A stretch of DNA of 58,494 nt from Bacillota bacterium (GCA_017394515.1 JAFPXY010000040.1:1-58494), one strand, 5' to 3'; shown: positions 24,969 to 33,900, numbered from the stretch's first letter. Notes: generated from the letters alone by a model not told the origin. Made by a program: numbers and translations.

Positions 24969-25676
24969 TTATCCTTCATCCTCCAACATTCTGTATCCCA
25001 CTCCAAGCTCTGTGAAGATGTACTCCGGCTCGGCGGGATTTTTTTCTAATTTTCTTCTGATATTGGCCATATTAACCCTAAGTATTCGGTTGTTGTCTCC
25101 CGCATATGGCCCCCAGATCTCATTGATCAGAGCATCGTATGTAATGACCCTGCCTGAATTCTGGGCCAGGATCGATACTATCTTATACTCGACCCTTGTG
25201 AGATGGACTTCATTTCCGTCCAAAGTGATCCTTCTCTTATCGAAATCCACCCTGAGATCCTTGGCTCTGTACTCCTTCGTGATCAGTTGATTATTACTGC
25301 CGATCTTGTTGCTGTGCCTCATGGCTGTCCTGATCCTGGCCATAAGCTCGCTTGTTCCGAAGGGTTTAGTGATGTAGTCATCTGCCCCTACGTCCAGAGC
25401 ATTGACTTTCTCCTTTTCCTGTGTTCGGGCGGAAATAACGATGATGGGCATACTCGACCATTCCCTGGTCTGCCTTATGATGTCCATGCCGTCCATATCG
25501 GGAAGCCCCAGGTCCAAAAGTACCAGATCCGGCAGTTGTGAGGTTATGATGGCAAGGCCATCCTTTCCTGTATTGGCGGTCATCACCTTGTAGTCATTCA
25601 GTTCCAGAGTTCTGGATATGAAATCGCAGATGCTCTTCTCATCTTCAATTACCAAAATCGATATCTTGTGATACAT
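24969..25676 (-). CDS. OmpR/KdpE-family response regulator
   Basis: A 235-residue regulator. The start MYHKISILVIEDE is chosen because GAGGAG lies 7 nt before it, inside the end of the kinase gene (32-bp overlap). The receiver domain (1-120) has the acidic pocket IEDE, phospho-acceptor Asp in LVLLDLGLPD, and DVGADDYITKPFG; the C-terminal winged helix (about 135-230) has VHLTRVEYKIVSIL and ITYDALINEIWG. Sequence style is closest to KdpE. No kdpFABC genes are nearby; instead aroB follows 3 nt later. Confidence 0.92.
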   Translation of the reverse strand: MYHKISILVIEDEKSICDFISRTLELNDYKVMTANTGKDGLAIITSQLPDLVLLDLGLPDMDGMDIIRQTREWSSMPIIVISARTQEKEKVNALDVGADDYITKPFGTSELMARIRTAMRHSNKIGSNNQLITKEYRAKDLRVDFDKRRITLDGNEVHLTRVEYKIVSILAQNSGRVITYDALINEIWGPYAGDNNRILRVNMANIRRKLEKNPAEPEYIFTELGVGYRMLEDEG

Positions 25677-26793
25677 AATCCATCTCCTCATTATCTATGG
25701 GAAGTGTAAACCTTATCTCAGCGCCTTGGTCGTGATTCATGGCGGATATCTGTCCTCCATGAGCCGTTACAATGGTCTTACAGATGGACAAGCCTATGCC
25801 CATTCCTTTATATCCATCTGAACTAGGCTCATTCCTGCTGTAGGCTTCGCCATCGAAAATGGACTCCAGTCTGTCACTGTCTATGCCCTTACCGTAGTCG
25901 CGGATACTGAAGATCACATCATCACCCATGGTGAAAACATTTAACTCCAGGGGCTTTTCGCTGAAAGCGTGAACCTTGGCATTGTGAAGTATATTGATTA
26001 TAACCTGCTCGATGAGGAGCGCGTCCATATCTGCGATGACGGGCTCTTCAGGTACCTTGACCTTGACCTCGGTCCCGGGATATCTTTTTTTGAAGTGAGC
26101 GATGGATGCAGAGACCACTTCGTCCACAACTTCCGGCGTCTTATTCACAGAAGTGTTGCTGTCATCGATACGAGTTACGGAGAGCAGGTTCTCTACCATA
26201 TTTAAAAGCCATTTGGCGTCTGTATCGATATTCTTGACCAGTTCCCTCTGCTCCTCCTCTTCCATTGAAGATGAGTTCTCCAGAATTGACTCGCTGTTTC
26301 CGATTATCCCGGTAAGCGGCGTCCTGATATCGTGAGAAACGGCTCTTAAAAGGTTCGCACGCATCTTCTCCTTCTCAGCTTCCATGAGTTCCTTCTCCTG
26401 CCTTGACAGGATCTCTTGCTGAGTCTTGATAACGGTACTCATAATGGTAGTGAATATACTGATTACCAGCATTCCCAAGAAGGTTACCTGATATCCTTCA
26501 ATAGAGAAGTTAAGGGTTCCCACGGGATAGGTGAAGAAGAAGTTTACCGAAAGCACAGCAAACACAGCATACAGGATGCCGTAGAGATAGCCTTCCGTGT
26601 ATCTTGCCGCCAGGAAAGCTCCCACGGTATAGAGCATGGCTATGTTCAAGGTAGGATCCGATGCCTTCTTATTGAAAAAGAAGGAGATAAAAGTCGCTAC
26701 AGCAAAAATACAAAACGTGATAACGAAGTCTTTCTTACCTACTACTATGAACTTTTGATCGAATATACTCGGTTTATCCTTTTGGTTCTTCAT
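25645..26793 (-). CDS. KdpD-like sensor histidine kinase, short form
   Basis: A 382-residue membrane kinase. Four membrane helices (about 25-115) match the DUF4118 sensor of KdpD, then HisKA with SHDIRTPLTGIIGNSESIL and HATPase with NILHNAKVHAF, RDYGKGI and GYKGMGIGLSIC. The N-terminal KdpD and Usp domains that read K+ in the full-length protein are absent. Promoter TTGAAC-17-TACAAT ends 6 nt before the ATG and there is no ribosome site, so translation is probably leaderless. First gene of the operon with the regulator, aroB and the aro fusion. Confidence 0.92.
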   Translation of the reverse strand: MKNQKDKPSIFDQKFIVVGKKDFVITFCIFAVATFISFFFNKKASDPTLNIAMLYTVGAFLAARYTEGYLYGILYAVFAVLSVNFFFTYPVGTLNFSIEGYQVTFLGMLVISIFTTIMSTVIKTQQEILSRQEKELMEAEKEKMRANLLRAVSHDIRTPLTGIIGNSESILENSSSMEEEEQRELVKNIDTDAKWLLNMVENLLSVTRIDDSNTSVNKTPEVVDEVVSASIAHFKKRYPGTEVKVKVPEEPVIADMDALLIEQVIINILHNAKVHAFSEKPLELNVFTMGDDVIFSIRDYGKGIDSDRLESIFDGEAYSRNEPSSDGYKGMGIGLSICKTIVTAHGGQISAMNHDQGAEIRFTLPIDNEEMDYVSQDIDFGN

Positions 26794-26799
26794 AATACA

Positions 26800-26828
26800 A
26801 TTGTAGTTTAAAAGGCCGACAGGTTCAA
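26800..26828 (-). promoter_or_regulatory. Promoter of the kinase-aro operon, leaderless geometry
   Basis: On the minus strand TTGAAC (26823-26828), exactly 17 bp, TACAAT (26800-26805), then TGTATT and ATG at 26793. Both boxes are good, making this the clearest of the leaderless candidates. Confidence 0.75.
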
Positions 26829-26852
26829 GTTTATTTTGTGCAAAATTATTAC

Positions 26853-26884
26853 CAGAAAAAAACGACAGGCGAACCTGTCGTTTC
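26853..26884 (-). terminator. Terminator of the HU gene
   Basis: Minus strand AACGACAGG-TTCG-CCTGTCGTT followed by TTTTTCTGG. Confidence 0.85.
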
Positions 26885-26905
26885 TTAAGTCGAGATTAAT
26901 GTGGT

Positions 26906-27181
26906 TTATTTATTAACCGCTTCCTTTAAAGCCTTGCCAGCCTTGAATGCGGGCTTGGTGCATGCTGCGATCTTAACCTGCTCGCCGCTCTGAGGGTTCT
27001 TACCCATTCTCTCAGCCTGCTTTCTTGTCTCGAATGTTCCGAATCCGATAAGCTGAACCTTGTCACCCTTAACGAGAGCTTCTTCGATAGCAGCGAAAGT
27101 AGCGCTTACAGCTGCGGTTGCATCTTTCTTAGTAAGGCCAGCAGCTTCTGCTACCTTAGCGATTAATTCTGTCTTATTCAT
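26906..27181 (-). CDS. hup: HU-family DNA-binding protein
   Basis: A 91-residue nucleoid protein starting [20 protein letters not shown], with the family core [15 protein letters not shown] and arm [10 protein letters not shown]. It bends DNA as a dimer. GGGAGGAG precedes the ATG. It is monocistronic with its own promoter and terminator. Confidence 0.96.
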   Translation of the reverse strand: MNKTELIAKVAEAAGLTKKDATAAVSATFAAIEEALVKGDKVQLIGFGTFETRKQAERMGKNPQSGEQVKIAACTKPAFKAGKALKEAVNK

Positions 27182-27224
27182 GGTATAAATCTCCTCCCAT
27201 AAGTTTTAAATTAAAGTCATAATG

Positions 27225-27253
27225 ATAATACCACAGGTGGTATGTGTTGTCAA
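27225..27253 (-). promoter_or_regulatory. Promoter of the HU gene with palindromic spacer
   Basis: TTGACA (27248-27253), 17 bp, TATTAT (27225-27230) on the minus strand. The spacer holds a perfect palindrome ATACCAC-AG-GTGGTAT (27228-27243) that touches the -10 box and could be a repressor site. Confidence 0.75.
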
Positions 27254-27290
27254 TTGCGATTTAGCAAAAACATAGATATTTCAAGGGGTT

Positions 27291-28514
27291 TCACACTTTT
27301 TTGTCAATCTTGTCGATGAGCAAAAATACTCCGATCGTACCGATAACGGTCAGAATAAGGGATATCAAAAGCATGGTTTTGGGACCTGAAATGTCCAAGA
27401 TTATTCCTCCGACGATATTGGCAAATACCGCTCCGATGGTTATGGCCGTCGTATAGACCGCCTGGCCTCTAACAGCCTCTCCCCTCTCCATGATCTCGTT
27501 TATAAACTGTACGATACCTGCAAGGAAGATGGAGAATGAGAACAGCTGGAAGAAGTGAGCTGCATAGACCATAAATACGCTGTTTGCGATATAGAGGGTC
27601 AGAACCTTGCCTACGAAGGCAACGGACGCAAACTTCAAAAGTGTGCTGCAGCTGAACTTCTTATGGATATTATTAAAAAAGAACAGACCGGGTATCTCTA
27701 AAGCCGCCATGACTCCGAAGATCCTTCCCATATCCTCGGAAGTGCCTCCTACTCCATCCACTATCTGGAACATGAAGTTGTTGGTAATGGTGTTCTGGAA
27801 GAAAAGGATCATGATGAAGACGCTTAGCAGTATGAAGAGCTTATTCCTCTTAACGAACATCTTCAGGTCGATCTCTTCAGTAATCTCTTCATCCATAAGG
27901 ACTTCTCCCTCTTCAGAAGCTTCTAAAGCATGAGCCTTGGTCGCTCTCTTAAGAGTCCTGCTGGTAAGAAGCAGAATGGCGAGAAGTAGCGCCAGTAACG
28001 CGATTCCAGTTCCCGGTAAGATGATAACTCCGAACTTCTCTACGAAGGTGCCCATGATGGAGGTGAATATGGCATAAGCCAGACTGCCTCCTGCTCTGCA
28101 TATACCGAAGTTGATCTTTGCGCCGCTTTCAGCGAGCCTTCTTGCCAGAGAATTGAAGAGTGGCTGCAGAGCCAGTTCCCAGGCCATGATAAGCATATAG
28201 ATGACCCAGAGGGCCAGGGTCTTTTTGTTGATTATGAAGAGTCCGACTTCCAATACCATCATGCAGATGGTGCTCAGTTCGGCAACCCCCATGGCTCCCA
28301 GCTTTTCGTGGCGGTCGGCCAGATTTGCCAGAGCGGGCTGCATGAAGACCGATACCACACTGGCCACGGCAAGCACTATGCCGATCTCAGCGTTGGTATA
28401 ACCTATAGCGAGAAGATAAGCGGAACAGAAACTGGAAATGATCCCATAGAACATCCAGTAGGCTCCGAAGATCCCTGCGTATTCCGAATTCAGTTTTAAA
28501 GTATAATTCTTCAC
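27291..28514 (-). CDS. MFS transporter, likely nucleoside/sugar type
   Basis: A 407-residue protein with twelve hydrophobic segments and the MFS loop motif NLADRHEKLG after helix 2. The N-terminal GAYWMFYGIISSFCSAYLL resembles the MFS_1-like/LacY-nucleoside permease group. It overlaps the purine nucleoside phosphorylase stop codon by 4 bp, so the two are coupled, which suggests uptake of purine nucleosides; that substrate is inference. No terminator is evident before the HU promoter. Confidence 0.8.
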   Translation of the reverse strand: MKNYTLKLNSEYAGIFGAYWMFYGIISSFCSAYLLAIGYTNAEIGIVLAVASVVSVFMQPALANLADRHEKLGAMGVAELSTICMMVLEVGLFIINKKTLALWVIYMLIMAWELALQPLFNSLARRLAESGAKINFGICRAGGSLAYAIFTSIMGTFVEKFGVIILPGTGIALLALLLAILLLTSRTLKRATKAHALEASEEGEVLMDEEITEEIDLKMFVKRNKLFILLSVFIMILFFQNTITNNFMFQIVDGVGGTSEDMGRIFGVMAALEIPGLFFFNNIHKKFSCSTLLKFASVAFVGKVLTLYIANSVFMVYAAHFFQLFSFSIFLAGIVQFINEIMERGEAVRGQAVYTTAITIGAVFANIVGGIILDISGPKTMLLISLILTVIGTIGVFLLIDKIDKKV

Positions 28515-29347
28515 TTTCCTATCTTCTCCACAAGCTCTGTAACTAGTTTTTCAAAATCGCCGGAAACTTTATTTGCTATCTCTATTACTTCTTCGCCGGA
28601 CAGCTTGGTCTTGCTGATTCCGGTGCACATGTTGGTTATGCAGCTTATGCCGCAGACCTTCATACCCATGTGGGCTGCAGTTATTGCTTCAACACCTGAT
28701 GACATACCGCAGCAGTCTGCTCCCATGGCTTTGTACATTCTGATCTCCGATGCTGTCTCGTACTGAGGACCTGTCAGCTGGATGAATACGCCTTCATTTA
28801 CCTCGATGCCCTTTTCACGGCCGATCTCCATTACCTTGTTTCTTAAGTCGGCGCTGTAGATTTCGGACATGTCGGGGAATCTGGGACCTAATTCATCGAT
28901 ATTAGGTCCAATAAGCGGTGATGGTACGAAAGAAGCGATGCAGTCGCGGGAAACCATGAAACTTCCCACGCTGAAGTTCTCGTTCATGCAGCCGACGGCA
29001 TTGGTAATGATCACCGTACGTGCTCCTAAAACATACATGAGTCTTAAAGGAAGCACGACCTCACTCATATCGTAGCCTTCATAGTAGTGGATGCGGCCCT
29101 TCATGCATATGACATTAACGCCCTTAAGGGTTCCGAAGATGAACTGTCCGGTGTGGCCGGGAGCCGTAGATACCGGGAAGCCTTCAAGATCACCGTAGTC
29201 GATGACCGCCTTAACGTCGATATTTTTTGCGAATTCGCCCAGGCCGGAGCCGAGAACGATAGCTACTTCAGGGACGAAATCCGTTCTCTTACGGATCTCC
29301 TCTTTGTATTCCAAAAGTCTGTTATAATATGCTTTGCTGTCCAACAT
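28511..29347 (-). CDS. punA: Purine nucleoside phosphorylase (trimeric type)
   Basis: A 278-residue enzyme splitting inosine/guanosine with phosphate to base and ribose 1-phosphate. The start MLDSKAYYN follows AACGAGG by 8 nt. Motifs: LGSGLGEFA, APGHTGQF, GRIHYYEGYDM, ITNAVGCMN, GPQYETASEIRM, MGADCCGMSS. The usual TVPE segment after GMS is GVEA here. It is translationally coupled to the MFS gene downstream. Confidence 0.93.
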   Translation of the reverse strand: MLDSKAYYNRLLEYKEEIRKRTDFVPEVAIVLGSGLGEFAKNIDVKAVIDYGDLEGFPVSTAPGHTGQFIFGTLKGVNVICMKGRIHYYEGYDMSEVVLPLRLMYVLGARTVIITNAVGCMNENFSVGSFMVSRDCIASFVPSPLIGPNIDELGPRFPDMSEIYSADLRNKVMEIGREKGIEVNEGVFIQLTGPQYETASEIRMYKAMGADCCGMSSGVEAITAAHMGMKVCGISCITNMCTGISKTKLSGEEVIEIANKVSGDFEKLVTELVEKIGK

Positions 29348-29369
29348 GGTAATACCTCGTTTTACATAA

Positions 29370-29403
29370 CAGACGCATGGGCTGCTCATGCACCCCATGC
29401 GCC
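29370..29403. other. Strong hairpin between telA and punA
   Basis: CGCATGGG-ctgctcatgcac-CCCATGCG is a perfect 8-bp stem that continues inside as TGC-TCAT-GCA. There is no T-run on the minus strand, so it is not an ordinary terminator; it may act on mRNA stability or partial read-through between telA and punA. Confidence 0.5.
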
Positions 29404-29438
29404 TTTAAAGTTGATTTTGATCGATGGTGTAACTGTAA

Positions 29439-30707
29439 TTATGAGATGGTCTCGAGAACCTTATCTCTCAGCTCGCCCTCAAGTCTTCTGAGCTCGATCT
29501 CAGCTTCGACTCTCTTCTCGTGGCCTTCCTTCTGGATCTGCATAACTTCATCGATGGTGGTGATGAGTTTGTTGTTGGTCTCCTGAAGGGTCTCGATGTC
29601 GATGATGCCTCTCTCAGCTTCCTGAGCTACGCCGACTGTGGTGTCGTGAAGCAGTTCAGCGTTCTTTCTTAAGAGCTCATTGGTGGTCTCGGAAACAGCT
29701 CTCTGTGCCTTAAGTGCTTCCTCGGAGTTGGCCAGTCCAAGAGCGAGAACCATCTGGCTCTTCCAAAGAGGAATGGTGTTTACGAGAGCGGTCTGGATCT
29801 TCTCAACCATGAGAGTATCGTTGTTCTGGATCATTCTGATCTGAGGAGCCATCTGAAGGGATACGGTCCTTGTAAGGTCAAGGTCGTAGATCTTCTTTTC
29901 GAATCTGTCGATCATCTGAGCGAAGTCTGTAGCTGCCTGAAGATCTCCCTGATCCTGAGTTACTTCTGCCTTAGCTTTCATCTCAGGAAGAGTTACTTCT
30001 CTTGCTTCCTTAAGAGCCTTCTTACCTGCAGCGATGTACATGGAGAGGTTCTTGAAGTTCTCTGTATTAGCGTTGAAGAGTTCGTCTAATACTGCGATGT
30101 CCTTTGTAAGTGTTACCTGATGTCCGTCCAGAATATTTACGACCTTCTCAACGTTGTTGTTAGCCTTGTCGTATCTGTTTTTCATGTCCTCTATGGGATC
30201 GAGGGCCTTATGGAAAAGCTTAGCCAGGCCATGTCTTTCTTCTGTAGCGCTGAATCCCTTAAGCTCAGTTACCAGGCCGGACAGTGACTCGCCGATGGTT
30301 CCCAGGTCGCTGGTCCTTACGTTTGTAAGGGCGCTTTCTGAGAATTCAGCCAGTTTCTCCTGAGCATCTGCGCCGAACTGAAGGACGCAATTGGTGTCCT
30401 TAAGGTCAACAGCTGCAGCGTACTTGTCGATAATGGCGAGTTCTTCAGGAGTGAATTCTACCTTGTCAGCTATCTTCATAACTTCGCTTTCTTCTACTTC
30501 CTTAGCCAGCTCTGCAGCCTTCTCCTGGATTTTTTCCAGTTCTTCTGCAGCCTCCTCAAAAGTTTCAGTAGCAGGCTCTACGATCTCAGCTTCTACGAAT
30601 TCGATAGCTTCTTCTGCTGTGTCATTAAGCTCTTCTTCAACCAGTTCCTGGATGTTTTCTGCTTCTTCCTTAATTTCTTCAGGGATCTTGATTTCGTCTG
30701 TCATCAT
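29439..30707 (-). CDS. telA: Toxic-anion-resistance protein TelA family
   Basis: A 422-residue cytosolic coiled-coil protein. After a very acidic N-terminus (1-85) comes the TelA family core with LAKLFHKALDPIEDMKNRYD, NILDGHQVTLTKDIAVLDEL and ALGLANSEEALKAQRAVSETT. The family is linked to tellurite resistance and to envelope or nisin stress, mechanism unknown. The start overlaps the XpaC stop as ATGA; a second ATG directly after it is equally possible. Confidence 0.92.
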   Translation of the reverse strand: MMTDEIKIPEEIKEEAENIQELVEEELNDTAEEAIEFVEAEIVEPATETFEEAAEELEKIQEKAAELAKEVEESEVMKIADKVEFTPEELAIIDKYAAAVDLKDTNCVLQFGADAQEKLAEFSESALTNVRTSDLGTIGESLSGLVTELKGFSATEERHGLAKLFHKALDPIEDMKNRYDKANNNVEKVVNILDGHQVTLTKDIAVLDELFNANTENFKNLSMYIAAGKKALKEAREVTLPEMKAKAEVTQDQGDLQAATDFAQMIDRFEKKIYDLDLTRTVSLQMAPQIRMIQNNDTLMVEKIQTALVNTIPLWKSQMVLALGLANSEEALKAQRAVSETTNELLRKNAELLHDTTVGVAQEAERGIIDIETLQETNNKLITTIDEVMQIQKEGHEKRVEAEIELRRLEGELRDKVLETIS

Positions 30708-31447
30708 TCTTCTCCTTTTTCTTTACCGATTTCAAGCTTCATGAGCTTATCCAAAGTATTTATTTCCGCGTTTATCTCCATAGCATCTTCAGTGAAAAGA
30801 CTGTCGAGAAGCTTCTTAACAGATGTTTCTGCTCCCTTGATGGCCTCTTCGATCTTCTTCATGCTAGTTTCAACGGTTTCACCTTCAGCTGCCTGTTCGA
30901 CATTATCCTGCAGCTTGATATACTTGTCCACAAGTCCGAGAAGCATATCGCCATAGTAGTTGGCCAGCTTTCTTACCTTGTTTCTGTCCTTAGGATCGTG
31001 CTCTACCTCATCAGCGATCTTGTTAAGAGTGCCTGCAATGGATCCCAGGGTCTCCCTGACTTCAGCCTTCTTGACTCCTTTGGCTCTGTCGATCAAAAGA
31101 TCCTGAAGCTCATAGAGCTTTGTGGCGATCTCACTGGAGAACTCCTTCTCTCCGGGGACGTGGGCGTTTGCTATGGTCTTCTGTCTAAGCGCTCTCAGTG
31201 CAAATATCACGATGACGCCGATGACGATGCATGCGATGGTGCCGATCACTCCCTTGAGGAAAAAGCTGAGCACAAAGGCAACAGCAGCGCCAACCACCCA
31301 GGGTACCCAGGCGGGCAGGATGAACTTCTTCGGCATTTCGGCTTCCATCTCAGCCTGGAGCTTTTCTTCTTTCAGTCTCTGGGCTTCTTTTTCGGCTTTC
31401 TCTTCTTCGAGTTTCTGCTTTAGAGCTTCTGTTTTGTTTTCTGTCAT
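30704..31447 (-). CDS. XpaC-family membrane protein
   Basis: A 247-residue protein with an acidic-basic coiled-coil N-terminus (about 1-38), two closely spaced membrane helices (about 45-85, WVPWVVGAAVAFVLSFFLKG and ACIVIGVIVIFALRAL) and a helical cytosolic domain. Gene pair XpaC-TelA is widespread in Firmicutes; XpaC was named for hydrolysis of a phosphate dye but no enzyme activity is established. The stop overlaps the telA start. Confidence 0.88.
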   Translation of the reverse strand: MTENKTEALKQKLEEEKAEKEAQRLKEEKLQAEMEAEMPKKFILPAWVPWVVGAAVAFVLSFFLKGVIGTIACIVIGVIVIFALRALRQKTIANAHVPGEKEFSSEIATKLYELQDLLIDRAKGVKKAEVRETLGSIAGTLNKIADEVEHDPKDRNKVRKLANYYGDMLLGLVDKYIKLQDNVEQAAEGETVETSMKKIEEAIKGAETSVKKLLDSLFTEDAMEINAEINTLDKLMKLEIGKEKGEE

Positions 31448-31481
31448 TTTCGAGCCCTCACTTTCAAAATATCAAAAGGAA

Positions 31482-31895
31482 TTATTGCTTATCAAAATAT
31501 TTTTTGCCGGAATCCGGACAAAAATATGTCCTTATATAGCCTTTCTTTGAGACCACTACGAATTCATTGGTCTCCACTCTATAGTATACATCATCTCCGT
31601 CTTCTTTTTCAAGTTTATGTAGTGAATCAGGATGATTAACTACATCAGAAGCGGCCTTTTCGTACTCTTCCGCCGTGACAAAGCCCATTTCTATGCCATG
31701 CTTCTCAAAATGTTCTTCAAGGAGCCTGTCATTTTTGAAGGTGTACTCCACGTATTCAGCGTTAGGCTCCGTGTCAGGATCGTTTCCCGGAACAGGCTCA
31801 GGGCTGTCTCCTCCAAGCCATCCCGATACCAGATAGACGATGATCAGCGCTATGACCCCCAGAACGATGGAGAAAAGATTATTCTTCTTTTTCAT
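31482..31895 (-). CDS. Small membrane-anchored protein of unknown function
   Basis: A 137-residue protein starting MKKKNNLFSIVLGVI, chosen from GGGAGGAAA 5 nt upstream. One N-terminal membrane helix (about 8-25) precedes an acidic outer domain with EPVPGNDPDTEPNAEYVEYT and a conserved-looking end YIRTYFCPDSGKKYF. I recognise no family. Its start lies inside the end of the zinc-ribbon gene (17-bp overlap). Confidence 0.7.
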   Translation of the reverse strand: MKKKNNLFSIVLGVIALIIVYLVSGWLGGDSPEPVPGNDPDTEPNAEYVEYTFKNDRLLEEHFEKHGIEMGFVTAEEYEKAASDVVNHPDSLHKLEKEDGDDVYYRVETNEFVVVSKKGYIRTYFCPDSGKKYFDKQ

Positions 31896-32103
31896 CTTTT
31901 CCTCCCATCCTGTAGGCTTCTCTGGCCTCATTGAGACTCATGCTGTTAGCGCCGCCCTTAAGATCGGGCTCTCTCCTCTGCAGAGGATCGTCCTCCCAGC
32001 CGCAGATTGGGCAGATCTCATAGCCTCCGATCTCTTCAAAACTGTGCTTACCGCATACCGGGCAGCGATATTTATTTTTGAAAAACATCCTGTAAAGGCC
32101 CAT
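31879..32103 (-). CDS. CPCC-type zinc-ribbon small protein
   Basis: A 74-residue protein with RCPVCG (residues 13-18) and ICPICGWEDD about 16 residues later, the pattern of cysteine-rich CPCC proteins, followed by the family tail GGANSMSLNEAREAY. Function is unknown; zinc binding is inferred from the two CPxC knuckles. The ATG directly abuts the stop codon of the acyl-CoA synthetase. Confidence 0.8.
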   Translation of the reverse strand: MGLYRMFFKNKYRCPVCGKHSFEEIGGYEICPICGWEDDPLQRREPDLKGGANSMSLNEAREAYRMGGKDEKEE

Positions 32104-33900
32104 TTACTCTTCTCCCTCTTTGTTGCTCTCGTCGAACCTCTTGATCTTGTGGGTAGTGGTCTTTTCGAAATCTCCTGTCCTGATGATGACCTTACCGATC
32201 TTCTTGAAAAGCGGTTGTGGCTTGTTGATGCGATCGACTTCGCTCTGAATGATCTGCTTGACGGTCTCAGCGTTTACCGCATCCTCACCAAGATAGTTCT
32301 TGATCTCATCCATATCAGGTTTGATGGTGGCTACGATGGTCTTGTTGTTACCTCTTTCGTCATTTTTTGCCCATACTATGGATTCTGAAATGAAGATGCT
32401 GTTATCCAGGTAGTTTTCCAGTTCTTCGGGATATACGTTCTTACCGTTTCCGGTTATGATGACGTTTTTCTTTCTGCCTGTGATGTAGATGTACTTCTGC
32501 TTATCCACATAACCCAGGTCTCCGGTGTGGAACCAACCGTCTATGAGACACTTGGCTGTCTCTTCAGGATTTTCATAGTAACCCATCATAACGTTAGGAC
32601 CCTTGATGCAGATCTCGCCCACGCCTTCTTTATTTTTGTCGATGACCTTAACGTCCAGCTGATCCAGTACCCTTCCTGCGGAATCGTATCTGTTGTATTT
32701 CTTCTCCGTAGGGTTAGCCGCTGCCAGAGGCGCGCACTCGGTGAGTCCGTAGCCCTGGATCATAATGAAACCGATATCGTTAAAGAACTTAACGATCTCC
32801 GGTCTAATGGCTGCTCCTCCGCTTACCAGAAGTCTCATCCTTCCGCCGAAAACTTCACGGACTTTGCCGAGAAGAGCCTTGGAAAGATCCAGTCCAAACT
32901 TGCCTGTGATGGCGTTGGCGCGGAGAACGTTCTTGATCATCTTTTCCTTGCCCTGTTTTTTGATGGTCTTCATGATGGCGTTATACAGGTTGTCGAAGAT
33001 GAGCGGAACTCCGCAAAAAATCGTCGGCTTCAGTTCCTTCAGATTCTTCTGTATGTACTTCAGGCCTTCGCAGTATCCGATGGAAGATCCTCTATAAAGG
33101 GATACCAGGAAACCGCAGGTGCACTCGTAGGTATGGTGGAGAGGAAGCACGCTGAAGAATATATCATCCTTGGTGTATTCGATGAGAAGCGGAGCAAGCA
33201 TGATCTCAGAGCAGAGATTCTTATGTGAAAGCATGACTCCTTTGGCAACTCCTGTAGTGCCGGAGGTGAAGAGCAGTACGCCTAAAGCTTCCGGATCGAT
33301 CTCAGCGTCCAGATATCTTCTGTCACCCATGCTTAAGAGATTATTTCCCTCAGCCATGAGGTCCTTAAGCGCAAATACATCGTCCTCGCTGGATTCAGCT
33401 CTTACGTCCACCAGGAATTCCAGATTGCCCACGTTTCTCTCAAGCATCTTTGAGAAGGTCTCGCGGTACTTGGGGCTTAAGAGCACGCAGGACGCGCCTG
33501 ACTGTACAACGAGTTGCTCCAGTTCTGCAGGGCTCAGTTCCTTATCCAGAGGAACCACCACTCCGGTTCCGCAGACTACTGCCAGGTAGCTGATGGCCCA
33601 GTAGTAGCTGTTCTCCCCGATGACGGCGATCTTCTTATCCTTAAGGCCTCTGCTGATCAAGGCTGTACCTAAAGCATTAACGTCATCCAGGGCCTTTTTA
33701 AAGGTGATGGGTGTGTAGTCCTCACCTTTATTGAATTTCTGCCAGAAAGCTACCCTGTCTCCATGGAGCTGGACGGATGTCTCCAGCATGTGCTTGAGGT
33801 TTGCTATAGGTCTTATTTCTTTGTACAGGTTGTATTTGTTCTTGGAGGCCAATACTCTCTCATATAACTCATAGGCCTCGTCATATCCCTTGATTTTCAA
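32104..33900 (-). CDS. Long-chain acyl-CoA synthetase (AMP-forming)
   Basis: A 598-residue ANL-family enzyme activating fatty acids with ATP and CoA. Motifs: LLFTSGTTGVAKGVMLSHKN (P-loop), GYGLTECAPL, and DGWFHTGDLGYVD, with the C-terminal lysine region ITGNGKNVYPEELE. The start is a TTG, supported by AAGGAG 9 nt upstream and a run of good homology from the first residues. It sits between the PAP2 gene (19 nt away) and the zinc-ribbon gene (0 nt), in a long leftward series. Confidence 0.92.
   Translation of the reverse strand: MKIKGYDEAYELYERVLASKNKYNLYKEIRPIANLKHMLETSVQLHGDRVAFWQKFNKGEDYTPITFKKALDDVNALGTALISRGLKDKKIAVIGENSYYWAISYLAVVCGTGVVVPLDKELSPAELEQLVVQSGASCVLLSPKYRETFSKMLERNVGNLEFLVDVRAESSEDDVFALKDLMAEGNNLLSMGDRRYLDAEIDPEALGVLLFTSGTTGVAKGVMLSHKNLCSEIMLAPLLIEYTKDDIFFSVLPLHHTYECTCGFLVSLYRGSSIGYCEGLKYIQKNLKELKPTIFCGVPLIFDNLYNAIMKTIKKQGKEKMIKNVLRANAITGKFGLDLSKALLGKVREVFGGRMRLLVSGGAAIRPEIVKFFNDIGFIMIQGYGLTECAPLAAANPTEKKYNRYDSAGRVLDQLDVKVIDKNKEGVGEICIKGPNVMMGYYENPEETAKCLIDGWFHTGDLGYVDKQKYIYITGRKKNVIITGNGKNVYPEELENYLDNSIFISESIVWAKNDERGNNKTIVATIKPDMDEIKNYLGEDAVNAETVKQIIQSEVDRINKPQPLFKKIGKVIIRTGDFEKTTTHKIKRFDESNKEGEE

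Noticed and set aside
27228-27243. HU promoter palindrome as a terminator
   Set aside because: It sits inside the 17-bp promoter spacer and has no T-run.
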